A program made the translations under genes and the position numbers. This document shows positions 34,357-46,695 of a stretch of 64,000 bases of DNA, piece by piece. How positions within the stretch are numbered: position 1 is the first letter of the stretch; every line of letters begins with the position of its first letter. The notes below the pieces were generated by a model. The model saw only the letters and a list, made by a program, of their open reading frames with translations, did no database searches and was not told the origin of the DNA. Origin of the DNA: Pyrenochaeta sp. MPI-SDFR-AT-0127 (taxonomy: Eukaryota; Ascomycota; Dothideomycetes; Pleosporales; Cucurbitariaceae); the NCBI GenBank assembly GCA_020747015.1, contig JAGTJM010000001.1:1054001-1118000 (forward strand), given 5' to 3'.

Positions 34357-37300
34357 ATGAATCTACCCCACGCGGAGCCAGACTCATCTAGAGGTAATGA
34401 GTATCTTGAAATGAGCAGTTTATCGGAGTCTACAGGAGAATCTTTGTCAAGGGAAAACGTACTTCCACGGTCGAGCCTATTAAGATCTGGTTCTGGACAA
34501 TTTCACCGGAGGCAATCACCTATCAACGCAGAACCTTCTCGGCGATGTTCACAAGAGTCATTGTTAGTTGGTATATAATAAGTTTCTTCATGTCTACCAG
34601 GGGCAGAATTTAAGATGTAGACCTGAGTCTGACTCACGTTCAGGCCCGTATACATCCGAATGGGATCACCAAGGAATTTCACAGATCGATCTGTCATCAG
34701 CGAAACCAAGCAGATACTCTGCAGTTAGTTCCACGGAAGACGTTCTTTATGAGAATCTATGTGATTCGCATTCGCATTCGAATCCGGATGAGCCTATGTT
34801 ACAGTCGCCACTTCTAGCACACTCGGAGGCGAGAGAATCGAATCATCTAGATGATCCACACTATGGCAATGCAAATCCAATCGCAAACGGTGGATCCGAT
34901 TTGGAGTCCTCCATTCCCGGCAAGTGGTTGCCATACACTTTACGTTGGTGGTACTTCATGCTCATTGGTTGCTATGCTGTTGGGCTTCTGGCCACAGTCA
35001 TTACTCTCAGAGAAAAGTCTCGCAACGAGTATGGTCTCGGGACCGATGACGGTTCAAGAATTGTTCTCTTGGGGTGGAGATTTGTACCGACGTTTCTTGC
35101 TGTTATCTACAGTCAATTGATTATGGTGTTGTTCGAAGACGTTCAAAGAACGGAGCCATTCGCTTGTTTGGCAAGCCCCGACGGCACCAGCGCATCGTCC
35201 ACCCTTTTGCAACGACCGAAGTTATGGTGGAAGATACTATATCTTAGTATTTTCAGAGAAAGACGCTGGGCTCTCGGAAGTTCTTGCGCCGTCTATGTGT
35301 TGGCCTTTCTGGCAATTTCTCCCCTATCGTCCTCTTTCTTAACATCCACAAATGCAGCTGTATCCCAACAGGTAGATTTTACAAGGATGAAACCGAATCC
35401 AAGCAGCCAACTGGCACTCCAAGCCCAAGGTGATACACACTTTCGGTCGATCGGAAACCTCTTGCAAAAGGTTGTCACTTCCGCGTGGATCAATGGACCA
35501 TATGTGATTTTCCCGACCTGGCCAAACGAACTTGGAAAAGCCCCTCTCGGGGCAAACTTCGCCAGACAAGCTCAGACATGGAAGACTGAAGCGACAATAT
35601 ATCAGCTGGATTATGGGTGTCAGAAGGCAGTGGTGAACAACATCACAGCTGAACTCGACAGCGATTTCAAGTATCTCGAGTTCAGCACGTCTAACGACTG
35701 TACTTATCGCGTCGATCGGCCAGAGTCAAAAGCTCTTAGTAGTTCCGACATGCTCGACACAGGAGGCGCTCTCTGGGGGTCGCATGTCGGCGCAAACCTA
35801 TCAAGTCATTGTCAATCAGATGTCGATGTCGTGTTTGTTTCGACCCCCTGGCAAAGAGAACGGATCAATGTGTCCGTAGAGAATCCTGGGCCGTATAGTT
35901 TGAGCTGGGAGATGGTAGATGGATCTCCAAAACCCGCGCAAAATACCTCAATTCTTAGCCATATCTGCGCATCCGAGTATTACCAGGCAGAAATTCCAAT
36001 TACTATATCCATCTCACAGTTCAAGACTGTCGTCGACTTCAACACGACCTTGTTCTCAGAGAAACGGTCTGCTATTTCAGAAGCATCCCTAGACAAGCTT
36101 TCACTGCGCGGGTTCGGCATGAATAAGACCTGGGAGAATTATCTTTCGGGGACTCTGCATGCTGCCCAAAACTCTAATGATACATCCCGTAAGGCCCAAT
36201 TTGGGGGTGTTGGGGCGCTTCTTGGTGCACTCTATGACTGGAATGTGACTGATATGGTCCAACAGCAAGATATTCAAGAGCAGGCATCTAAGATTCAGGG
36301 CCGTATTTTTGGAGAATTAATTCATAATTCGATCAACCAAGAGAATGGACACGTTTTGACGACAAGCCAAGGGGCAGTCATTGAGATACAGCGTCGGATT
36401 ATCGTTCTACCCGAGATTGCCATTGCCCTCATCGTAATTATAGTTCTTTCAATCTCTCTACTAGCTTATACAGCCTGGGCGACGCATCTAGGTCGCAGGC
36501 CGCTTCATCTTCAACAGGATCCAGCCACTGTTATCGCTACGGCGTCGTTGATAGCCGCTAAACCTCATCCATGCCCCAACATAGCAGACCTCACAGAGAC
36601 GACGCTTTTAGATGCAGATTCTGAGCTTCAGCATAATCGTTACCTAATATATCCCGATGGAACATTGAAAGAGGAATCTGCACAGCCAATTGTCGATGTG
36701 CAGGACATCGGTAGTATGTACCTCTTCAAGGCTCCACATGCTGAATACAAGGACGAAAGGCTAACAATTGACCGTTCAGGCAAGGAACTATCCAAGCCTA
36801 TCCATAATCGTAGCCGTGACCCTTCTGGTCTCCAGGTTTGGGCACTCTTAGCCTTGCTGTCGTTTCTGGTGTCGCTTGTTGTTGCGATCCTTGTTCTTCG
36901 CAGCCTTTCGGATAGCAACAAGCTCTATCGAACTGCTTTCGTCTATCAAGCTACTATCCATGCCTTCAAGTCAGTTACATTTGCGCCGTTCCCTATATTG
37001 CCTACATTACTAGCAATAGGAGTGAGCCTATGGTGGGATATGATATATAAGACATTTCGGAGGCTTCAGCCGCTCTTGGCCATGTGTAGACGAGAAAGCT
37101 CCATAAAAGGGTCGAGTGGGCTTTCATATCAGTCAAGTTATGTGGGCTGGACAGCAGCAAAAGCGGCAATGCATAGACACTGGCTTCTCGGTTTCGTTGC
37201 GCTTGGTAGTGTGGCATGTCAGCTGCGTAAGTGAACGCCCATTGACTGCTGTTGGACTGGTACTGACCCTTCAGTCGTCATATCAATGTCCGCATTATTC

Positions 37301-39329
37301 GAGCGTGAATCAGACACTCTATTGAACACAATGCAAGTGGATCGTGCCATTGAGCCGCGACAGCTACCTTTCCTTCACTCAGATACATTCGACGATGCAT
37401 TGCTGGCTTTCGGGAGGCGAAAGCTTCCAGGGCGAATCGTGGCGAACACCTTCAGTCATCTGCAATCGAACTGGATGTATAGTGCAACTATCCAGCTCGC
37501 TCTTGATGGTACCGAGCCTAGTTGGAGCAAAGACGGCTGGAGCTTCACACCAGCAAGCTTTCGAGCGCTTCCGGATGCTGCAAACTCTACAAAGATACAG
37601 AACGTCGGAGAAAACGTTGATGAACACGGTATTTTCGCCCCGTCCGTCAACATTACGCTAGAAACGTCCGCTATAAGAGGTCGTTTAGAATGCAGCCCGC
37701 TTGACGAGGATATAGCGAACGTCTCTTCATGGCTGGAAACCGTGCGGTTTGAGAGGTTCTCCAATTCCACGAAGGGCCCAGTCACAAACTCTGTCGGGTA
37801 CGATCTCACGCCGAACATGTTTACACATAATTCCACCTCTCCGTTGACTCACCCTGGCCGCCTGGCATGCTGCCTCAATTCATCGCAGAGCAATGAACAG
37901 GGAACTGTTGCAATCGGATACTGGTCAACAAACAATGGGAAATATTATCCCCATTCATCTGCACCATGGCCTATCAACATGACTGTAAAATGGATCCATG
38001 GATCCGCGAGTCCATGGCCTGCAGACATTGAATTTTTGAAAGACAAAGAAGCGCTTTCCGGTTACACACCTAATCAGTCTAGTTTCATGGTAAGTCATTA
38101 GTCTCTCCACGGGTGATTGCATCAAGATAGACTTATAACAGGTTTGTGCTGATACTACGTTGCCGCAGTTTTCGAAGGTCCCAGTACTGCAAGCTATGAA
38201 TTGCGAACCCATCATCGAGCGCGCTGAAGCAAAAATCACCGTAGATTTTGAGACCGGAAACATTCAAAGCTACAGCATCACCAGCCAACCACAGCCCGCT
38301 CCAGAAGCTTGGTCTGATCCTTTCGTGCTACGTCAGGTACGATCCAAGGTGGATATCGAACGTAAGATACATTATGACGAGGTAGATGCCAACGTTACTA
38401 CCAGGTATGAGAACGAACCGCACCACTCTTTTAGGTGTCATTGACTAATGTTGGGATGATGCAGCTATGGCGTATTATTTATGGATGCCCTCCTAGGCGC
38501 AGCAGACCTCCCACAGATAGAGGGTTACAGCACGAATGTCGGCGGAAATATCCTTGGAAAACGATTGACTGATACATCGGAACAATCTGGGAATAATGTT
38601 CTTCTTGAAACCTCCTATATGGCTGAAGATGTTGTGATTGACGATACCTTCAAGATACGCGACCGCTTGAATGGCCTTAACATGGACATCATGAGCTATG
38701 CCATGCTCAAGCAAGCAAACGGGGACCCAGAAGCCTTGCTGAACTTCACGACAATGCTCTCGCACGCACAACATACATTTTCAACCTTCTTTCAGCACTT
38801 TGCTAGTATGAACGCTCGCCCTAATGCAACATTCGGTGCTTATCAAGATATCGATGACAACTCACTTGAAGAAGTTCTTGCGAGTAACAAGTCGCAAAGA
38901 TTTGCAGAGTCGGGCAGTGGAAGCTACTTTCCGGAGTTCAAGTACGAGAAATTGAACACAAGTCGAACTTTGGACGCCACCGTCACAACCCGGATCGAGT
39001 TTCTCCGCATGAATAAGGTCGCGACCTGGATTTCAATCGCGTGTCTGGCCTGGCTTATCAGCATAAGTCTCGCAGTTCTCATTCTCAAGCATTCCTATTT
39101 TAGCCATCTACTTTACGACGTGGAATCCCTAGCCGAATTTCTAGTTCTTGTAGCTGGAAGCGAGAGCCTGCTCAAACTGGTGCGAGACAATGATGTAAAG
39201 CTGCTTCAGAAAAGTAAAACACACATGACAAAGCTGGGGTGGTTCAGGGCCCCCGATGGAGCCATCAGATGGGGTGTTGAAGTGGTTGGCGATGTTGGAC
39301 TCGGCGCTGTAGAATGGGTGGAAAAGTAA
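34357..39329 (+). CDS. large multi-pass membrane protein, DUF3433 family
   Basis: Long exons: one covering about 34602-37227, one about 37275-38092, one about 38168-38404, and a last one from about 38465 to 39329. The total is about 1,500 residues. The signature WLPYTLRWWYFMLIGCYAVG, LLGWRFVPTFLAVIYSQL and ILYLSIFRERRWALG near the N-terminus identifies the fungal DUF3433 family. Hydrophobic helices flank two long, N-glycosylation-rich (NxS/T) lumenal or extracellular segments (about 35340-36390 and 37290-38990); further helices occur at about 36410-36475, 36835-36900, 36960-37040 and 39025-39095, and the protein ends with a cytosolic tail. The function of the family is unknown. The first exon is uncertain: ATG 34357 starts a good frame, but I cannot find a standard donor that joins it in phase to the next exon; the first ATG inside the second exon is at 34796. 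Confidence 0.8.
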
Positions 39330-39849
39330 GATAAATTATTTGGCAATGGAGAGGAATTTTGGCCTTAATCATGAGCAGCGTTGAGCATTTTGACATTGAG
39401 TCCATCTACCGAGTTGTATATTATTTGAAAAATTCACCCTCGACATTCTCCAGATATTCTTGAAATAGTTTGATCTGTCGAGTTACAGCTCGCCGACACG
39501 CATGTTACACCACTTCTGGAACTCTGTTACTTTTATTCACTTGAACATGTCTCATGCTGATAGTGCTTACGAGACAGCTGGCCAGGATGACGGCGCGTTA
39601 TATATGAGCAATTGGAAGCTATGCGAACTTTTAATTTGCGTTGAAGTTGCTATTTGCGTTGATAAAGCGATGATAGTGAGAGTGGATAAAGCCGGGTGAA
39701 AGAGCACCTGTACTCCACTTCACATTTGCCATCAGAGAACGAGAGGCAAATTGGACGCAGCATTGAGCTGAATTGGGAATGTATATGTTCTTCAGACCTC
39801 CATGGGTCACATTTTCATACTTTGACTTTTGTCATCAACTCTGTCTACT
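39330..39849. other. convergent intergenic region
   Basis: Tail-to-tail region between the DUF3433 gene and PIG-U. Only 3' flanking sequence is seen. Short frames at 39502-39850 are without features. Confidence 0.5.
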
Positions 39850-41300
39850 TCATATGCGTCGCACCTCCTTTCCCTGTAGCTCCGGTCTTTCCACATCCAG
39901 CTCATCTCTCAAGGCCGCGTACAATGAGTCTCCGAGGATGATCGACAGTCCCAAACTCCATACCAATGTAATTGCGTAGAAAAAATTGGCGTTACCCGAG
40001 CCAGCATATACCCAAAGATGATAGAAGGCGGGGCCCAAAAAGGATGTATACAGGATGCTTGCTGATGCCAAGAACGTATAGCGCATTACTGTGAGTTGAT
40101 TAGCTTAAGGTCGGTGACATAGGGTGTCTTGAACAAGAATATACGTACAAGGGAACAAATGGCGGAACAAGGGCACCAGCGAGAGGTATAATGCTGCATC
40201 TGCTATGCTAGGATATGGCGTAAAGATGGCGAAAATGCCGGTCAATGTGCATGCAACAAACAGTGGCTGCTTGTGAAGTCGAATGGTAAGGCCTGGCATA
40301 TACGAGGCGGCATGTAGCCAAAACACACCGAGGAAGAACTCGCGAAATGAATCGAACATCTCAATGAAGAAGTACCACCAGAGGCCTACATTGGGAGTAA
40401 GGTCTGGAAGCAAAAGTCTTACGCCGTATGTGGCTGCCACGAAGTCCCATGAGCCCATCAAGAACGCCGAGACACAGAGTAGGGCGCTAATTGCAGCAGC
40501 AAAGCCAACCGAATGGGTGAGGCTAAAGGCCCAGACATTGGGTTGCGACTTTGCTTTTGCGGCACGAGCATCATAGAGGAGAATCAGAAGCGGCGGGAAA
40601 AGAAGGATCGGGTGCATAGCCAGGTACGAGGCAAAAGACATGGCCAAGATGAAGGTAATGCTGGCTCCTTGGGATGCCTTGGCCATGGCAGTCAAGATGA
40701 AGAGGTTTGTCAAGGCTGATGTAGAGCGAGCAATGCATGTGGCAATAGTGAAGGGGTTGAAGAGGAAGCTGTAGAGGGTCAGCCTTGCGTGATGCTAGGG
40801 GGTGGTATTGGTGTAGTAACATACCCTGCTGCAATAGCCACGCTGCTCCATGCGAGGTGTTTCCGCGACGAAGTAAATCGGCGCGTGGCCACGGCAAGTC
40901 CGCTCTCTGAAACTTGGGCCAAGGCAAGTGCACTCAGCAGATCAACGCCAGTGTAGAACAGGTTGGTGGGGAGTGGAGTGTGCGAGGGATTGGGTAGGAG
41001 TGAGAAGAGCGGCAGAAGGAGGGGTGCCTGGTGGTATACGCCGCCGTCGTAGGGCGAGACATTGTGCGTGTAGAGAAAGACGCCTTCTTGCACTGTGGCC
41101 AGCGGAGATGATTAGCATAGGCTCGATTGACCATTGCTGAGGGGAGGGTACATACGCCGCTTGAAGCTCGTCACTGGAGTTGAGACCTCGACGCGGCCGG
41201 CGAGGACGTCTGGTAGCGAGGGAAAGGTTGTGAAGAGAAGCAGCCTCAGTGCTGCCGCCGCCCCAAGGAGGAGCAGCTTCTGCTGCGTGTCAATGGGCAT
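39850..41300 (-). CDS. GPI transamidase subunit PIG-U/Gab1
   Basis: The gene starts MPIDTQQKLLLLGAAAALRL at 41300 and ends at 39850, with a first exon ending at 41156 and at least two more introns (near 40780-40830 and 40090-40150). The protein is about 390-400 residues with 8-9 predicted membrane helices. The most diagnostic stretch is NVGLWWYFFIEMFDSFREFF, the conserved PIG-U motif; LQEGVFLYTHNVSPYDGGVYHQ after the first helix is also typical. In the endoplasmic reticulum this subunit helps the transamidase complex attach GPI anchors to proteins. It is divergent from NOP7 with only 210 bp between start codons. Confidence 0.92.
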
Positions 41301-41510
41301 CTCGGCGGCCTGTGTAGCATCGTCGTCGAGATTGTCTACGAGCGTACCTGGCCTGGCGCATTCGGCTGACTGGCCCCACCCCTGCCACGCTACGGCCGGG
41401 CGCATGTCGGCTAAGCCGCCGCATCTCCAACTTTTTTTGTCCCGCCCAAACTTTTTGACGGGCAATTCCAATCTGCAGCCTCCCAGCCCTCCACTCCTCC
41501 AGCCTTCACA
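41301..41510. promoter_or_regulatory. short bidirectional promoter PIG-U / NOP7
   Basis: 210 bp between two divergent start codons. It contains T-rich tracts (around 41425-41455) with two near copies of cccaaacttttt/ccaacttttttt, and a C/T-rich run just before the NOP7 ATG. No specific regulator site is claimed. Confidence 0.6.
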
Positions 41511-43624
41511 ATGGCCGGTCGCAGCAAGAAAAAGGGTATCTATTCACTCCTGCCGTGCGCAAGACGCAGCATGCTGACTCTGGCGCTACAGGCACCTCTG
41601 GTGCAGCCAAAAACTACATCACCCGCACCCGCGCCGTCAAGAAGCTGCAGATTTCGCTGCCTGACTTCAGGCGGCTCTGCATCTTCAAGGGCATCTACCC
41701 CCGCGAGCCGCGCAACAAGAAGAAGGTCTCCAAGGGCTCTACAGCCGCTACCACCTTCTACTACACAAAGGACATCCACTATCTGCTTCATGAGCCGCTC
41801 CTCGCAAAGTTTCGCGAGCACAAGTCGGTCGCAAAGAAGATTGGCCGCGCTCTAGGCCGTGGTGAAGCCGGCGATGCTGCGAGACTCGAGAAGAACCTCA
41901 TGCCCAAGCTCAAGCTCGACCATATCATCAAAGAGCGCTATCCCACCTTTATCGACGCCCTGCGCGACCTTGACGATGCCCTCTCTATGCTTTTCCTCTT
42001 CGCCAACCTGCCCTCCAGCGAGCACATTCCCGCAAAGACAATCGCTCTCTGCCAGCGATTGACTCGCGAATTCGAACACTACGTAATCACTTCGCATGCG
42101 CTCCGAAAGTCTTTCCTCTCCATCAAGGGCATCTACTATCAAGCAACCATACAAGGCCAAGACATACTATGGCTGGTGCCCTACCGCTTTGTTCAGCGAA
42201 CTGGTGGCGATATTGATTTCAGGATAATGGGTACATTCGTTGAGTTTTATACTACCCTCTTGGGCTTTGTCAATTATCGACTGTATACATCTGTTGGCCT
42301 TGTATATCCCCCCAAGTTCAACGCCAAGAGCGACGAGCAGGGTGGAGAGCTGGCTGCATTCCAGCTGGAGGGCAAGGCCAATGCGACAAATGGCGCAACG
42401 AATGGGCACAGCGAAGACGTTGCAATTAACCCAGAGGCGCAGGCGATCGCCGATCGGATCGCCGCCATGCCTGATGCTGAAGAGGAAGAAGAGACGAGTC
42501 CTGAGATAGCGGCTGCTACAGACGATAATGACAACAACGACGATGACGAGGGTACAGAGGGTATTGACAAGTTTGAGCCAACAGCGCCCGACGCCGACAT
42601 TCTGCCCCAACCGCAGGCTAGTAGTGCTGAGGTCGCTTCTCTCTTTGCACCGTTTACCTTCTTCTTGTCTCGTGAGACGCCCAGAGCATCCCTAGAGTTC
42701 ATCTTGAAGGCTTTTGGCTGCAAGCGAGTTGGCTGGGATGGCATTCTCGGAGACGGTGCCTTCACAACCAATGAGTCTGACCCCGCAATAACACACCAGA
42801 TTGTCGATCGACCACCGCTTTCAAATGGAGCCTCAGCTCCCGACGTTCCCATGACTGAAACGGGTGGAGCAGCGCTTCCTACAGCCCAATGGCCACGATC
42901 GACTGTGCCTGGTCGAACTTACGTTCAGCCACAGTGGGTGTGGGATTGTATCAACCAGAGCAAACTACTGCGACCAGATTTGTACGCACCTGGCGCCGAG
43001 CTACCACCCCATTTGAGCCCTTGGGTGAAGCCCAAGAAGGGAGAGTATGACCCCAATCTTCCGCTAGCAGCGCAGCAACCAGATGGCGAGGCCGAGGCTT
43101 TTGAAGATGAAGAGGAAGATGAGGAGGAGGCAGCATTTGACGTAGATGGAGACGAAGATATGGATGCCATTGTCGATCGCGAAGGCTCTGTTGAAGTTGG
43201 AGAAGGCATGGATGTAGCCGAGACCGACTCGGAGGATGATAGCGATGACAGCGAGTCTGAAGCTGGTGTTGCTGGTGAAGAGTTCGATGGTTTCGATTCT
43301 GATGCGGAATCCGACATTTCCGAGGCGGAAGCTGCTCGTCTCCAACATCAACGAGAACTTGAAGCGGAAGCCACTGGAAAGAAACTCGAAGTGAAGAAAC
43401 CTTCGAAGAAAGAGCAAAATACCGCGATCCGCAAGAAGTTTGAGAAGAAGAAGCGCGACGAGGAGGAAGAACGGGAGAGGCAAAAGATGATGCTCTCCAA
43501 CAAGAAGCGCAAGCTTCTCAAACGTATCGAGTATGGTGAGAACAAGCGTGACACCGAGTCTGAGAGCCTAAGGAGAAAACGTGCGAAGTTGGAGAAGGCG
43601 AAGGCAGCTGCTGAGGCGTTGTAG
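41511..43624 (+). CDS. NOP7: Pescadillo homologue, ribosome biogenesis factor
   Basis: Two exons were checked: 41511-41535 and 41592-43624, giving 685 residues. The N-terminus (MAGRSKKKGTSGAAKNYITR) and the Pescadillo domain are plain: VKKLQISLPDFRRLCIFKGI, YPREPRNKKK, and FLSIKGIYYQATIQGQDILW. A BRCT domain spans about residues 355-480 (ASLFAPFTFFLSRETPRASL to PQWVWDCINQSKLL). A long acidic region follows (DEEEDEEEAAFD, TDSEDDSDDSESE), then a basic, coiled-coil C-terminus (KRKLLKRIEYGENKRDTESE). In the nucleolus it works with Erb1 and Ytm1 (PeBoW complex) in 27S pre-rRNA processing for the 60S subunit. Confidence 0.95.
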
Positions 43625-44983
43625 ATCAGCTGCTGCGCACTGTATAGATCAAAAATGGCTGGGATGGCGTTGTTGGGTCATGGTGTTCGATATGACGGGC
43701 AATTAACGTAATGCTCTATCAATTTTATCATCTTCTCTGACTACCGGTCAGTTTGGCTGGTAGCGATGATTGGCCTTTGAAGTGCTGCTGGTAGCCAACT
43801 GCGCGGCATTTGCGACATCGTGCACTGTCCTCGTCCAAGTCCTGTCTAATGTTCCTCAAGTGCTCCGAAACGAACCAAGCATCTCTGGTGCATGCATTAT
43901 TCTGGGCACTGCGCAGCCAAAGTTCAGTGCGGTTCGACCAGTATGACTCTACAAATCACCCTGTAGCTATGAGGCTGAGCAAAGCCAAGGCAGGCAGTAC
44001 TGTGGCGCTCGCGCAACTGATTCGTCCACTTGATCGTCAGATCCATGAACTTCAGGCCATCAACATCGAATGAGTCAACACCTTAATGTTAGGTACTCTG
44101 GATATATTTATTGACAACCTCCACTTATTTTTTCCCCCACATCAAACCAGTACTAATCAGCAATTCTATCAAAAATGTGTTAATCAACTCAACAAGTGTT
44201 CACCCACCATGGCCCCATAGCTATCGCCCCACGTTGTTGCAAGGACGGCCCAGCTGTCATCCCTCACAAGAGATGGATTAAATATGCATTAAGTCCTGGT
44301 TTCCAGGTCTTCCACTACAAAAAGTACATATATACACCGTGTTTACCTCTCAAGCGACATATGACACACTGCAACCAAATGAGATACCAACGCTAATAGT
44401 GTTTTACAGTGCCAGATCACATTTAGCAGTAACCCACTGCATCGATCAGGAGTAATGCCACCCTAACAAATTCTCGTTGCCGATACCAAAAGCGTATCGT
44501 GCATTGTGCCGAGCCGTTGCCGAAAAGACTACTGTGAAAAAATTGCATCAACAGAAATTCTCCCTGGCGAAAAGTCTCCTGTAGAAGGAACACACTGCGG
44601 AATACTGAGTTCAAATCAAGCAGGTACGGAATCCCGCTGGCAAGCGGATAAGCTTTGGGGCTTGCTGTACTCACACCCAGCAACAGGCATTCACTGTCAC
44701 GTGATTTTACTAGTATCCTTATTGTTGCTGTTGTTTCGCTCGCTCTTTCCAGATAAGCTTGTGGTCACCCACCAAAGACTAAACTTGAAGTTTTCATTCA
44801 GGCTGTACAACAGACTTCTTCAAGTGTTCAGTTCGAAGCCGTTCAATTCGAAACACTCTGAAGAGTCGACTTCAAGCTAGGCATCACTTTTTTGCATGAG
44901 GGAAATTTTTTCTGCTGTAAAACTTGTCATATCCGTCCACCAATTCTCTCGGGCTCTTTGCAAGGTGACAAAAAGTAGTCAAT
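43625..44983. other. intergenic
   Basis: No supported gene in 1.36 kb. A plus-strand frame at 44506-44880 lacks an ATG at its start and has no motif. The right end is the promoter of the F-box-like gene. Confidence 0.5.
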
Positions 44984-45922
44984 ATGACTACAAACCCACG
45001 ATTTCTCCTACCTAAGCTTCCGCCTGAGCTCCGTAACGAAGTCTACGACTATCTCTCAACCCCTGGACTCACGTCTGTTGCCACCAATACCGGCCTCCCG
45101 ATACAGCTCAAGACATTTGCAAGCAAGCACACATCTGTTCAGATATGTCCTGTGCACTATGGCTCGACCGGCCTTCTGGCGCTGGAAAGATACCGTTTCC
45201 ATGAGGCTCGCGAATATCGTTCTTGGCTACTGAACAATGCATCGGAGCTCAGATTTGGGATCACCTTTGATGGTCGAGTCAATACCTTCATACAAGAAGA
45301 CTGGGACCGGAAGATCGAAATGCATCTATGCAAATTAGCGAAGCAACATCCGTGGCTGAGAAAGGTTGCCAAGTATAACATACAAATCATCTGGAACTCA
45401 ACAGACGGCGCATTGAAGAGCAAACGGAGAAAGAGAACCATGGGCCAGATTCCAAAGGATATGGTGAGGACACTTACGGTGCTCATGGATGAGAATGTCA
45501 AGCGGAGGAACGGGGATATCAACGTACGACTATATATGGAGCACAACATTGCGGTAGAAAATGCGCTTTCGGCTACGAAGTTTGGACTCGCGGACTTTTT
45601 CTCGACGCCAAACGGCTTGGGTGGTTGTTACCGGCTGACTCAAGAAGTATGGAAGCAACCACGTCGAAAGGATTCTCAATTACTACGCTGTTCCCCGAAG
45701 GCTACGACTGTACAGCCCACAAGCGAAGAGAGAATTGTTTTATACACTGAAAAGGGATTGACGAACTGGGCGACTGAGAAGGGCGGTAATATGTTGATTA
45801 GGCAGACACTGAGGGCGAACACCGAACTCGAGATTACTGTTGGGAATCTACGGCTTGATGGTGAGCTTGGCATCGACTTTGTACTTATGGAGCTGGTGGA
45901 AGAATCTTTAGGGCATAGGTGA
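44984..45922 (+). CDS. hypothetical protein with N-terminal F-box-like motif
   Basis: Single exon, 312 residues from ATG 44984. The N-terminus FLLPKLPPELRNEVYDYLST is an F-box/2EXR-like helix pair (L-P-x-E-x-R-x-x-I/V-Y) common in large fungal families whose members mostly have no known role. The rest contains YRSWLLNNASELRFGITFDG, a basic patch (KSKRRKRTMG at about 150) and no further recognisable domain. It could recruit a target to an SCF ligase, but the match is only to the short N-terminal motif. Standing between long non-coding stretches, it gives no context clue. Confidence 0.7.
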   Translation: MTTNPRFLLPKLPPELRNEVYDYLSTPGLTSVATNTGLPIQLKTFASKHTSVQICPVHYGSTGLLALERYRFHEAREYRSWLLNNASELRFGITFDGRVNTFIQEDWDRKIEMHLCKLAKQHPWLRKVAKYNIQIIWNSTDGALKSKRRKRTMGQIPKDMVRTLTVLMDENVKRRNGDINVRLYMEHNIAVENALSATKFGLADFFSTPNGLGGCYRLTQEVWKQPRRKDSQLLRCSPKATTVQPTSEERIVLYTEKGLTNWATEKGGNMLIRQTLRANTELEITVGNLRLDGELGIDFVLMELVEESLGHR

Positions 45923-46152
45923 CTGCAAACGTATCAAACACGAAGAACGCAAGCTCGAGGACTTGTAAAGAGAAGAGGGAATTGCGGGGATTGTGAGTGA
46001 GCAGTCAAAGGGGGGGTGGAACAAACAAGGGAATGAAAGGCAAAAGCCTGGAAGTGACGGAATAGACATGCTGAGTAGCTGCAACGCCGAAAGGGCATTT
46101 GCATAAATACATACATACGATAGAAATGAAACCGAGTATAGTAATACAACAT

Positions 46153-46695
46153 CTAATAATAAACATCCTTCTTGAACCCGATCAGGCCATCCTTGAAGCC
46201 ATCTTTCTCCATCTCTTTGAGTTCTTTGAGATGCTTCTTCCTTTCCATGCTGCCCACACCTCCCGCTAATCGTGGGTCCGCAAGAGGGTCGAGCACTTTC
46301 GTTGGGCCCTTTAGAAGGGTAGCAGCATCTACAGTCGCATTGCCCTGTGCTCCGTCTGCAAAACATCTGAATGCGCCAAATTGGGGGAGGCCTGACGAGA
46401 TACCGGGAAAGCGAACGGTTTGAACCTCAGAGCCCGTGCAATCAAATTTCTCGTAAAGCGTACAGAAACCACCGGGGTCAGGCCCTAGCGACTGGATGCC
46501 AGCGCCCAAGCTCGCTGGGCCTGGCTGAATGCATCGAGTGGGGGGTGCGGTCCATTGACAATTTCCTCGAAAGTCGGTGCTGGTGCAGGTGTAGACTGCG
46601 CCTGGGAGGCCACGGCGGTGGAGCTTGTTGCTGGGGCGTGCGGTACTTGTTGAGAAGAGCGCAAGCAATATGATAGAGAGAGAGTTGAAAAGCAT
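46153..46695 (-). CDS. small secreted protein, beta/gamma-crystallin-like cysteine pattern
   Basis: Single exon of 180 residues from ATG 46695. MLFNSLSIILLALFSTSTARP is a signal peptide; HRRG just after it could be a Kex2-type processing site. The core VYTCTSTDFRGNCQWTAPP..C..LGAGIQSLGPDPGGFCTLYE..DCTG has the spacing of the fungal secreted beta/gamma-crystallin-like fold (Cys pairs with a Gly-x-C-x-W strand and an S-x-G-P turn). The C-terminus is charged (KKHLKELKEMEKDGFKDG). Such proteins are abundant in plant-associated fungi; role unknown. The frame is open upstream to 46905 but without conserved sequence. Confidence 0.8.
   Translation of the reverse strand: MLFNSLSIILLALFSTSTARPSNKLHRRGLPGAVYTCTSTDFRGNCQWTAPPTRCIQPGPASLGAGIQSLGPDPGGFCTLYEKFDCTGSEVQTVRFPGISSGLPQFGAFRCFADGAQGNATVDAATLLKGPTKVLDPLADPRLAGGVGSMERKKHLKELKEMEKDGFKDGLIGFKKDVYY

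Noticed and set aside
42925..43317. 130-codon Ser-rich minus frame
   Set aside because: It is the antisense of the acidic Asp/Glu-rich part of the Pescadillo gene.
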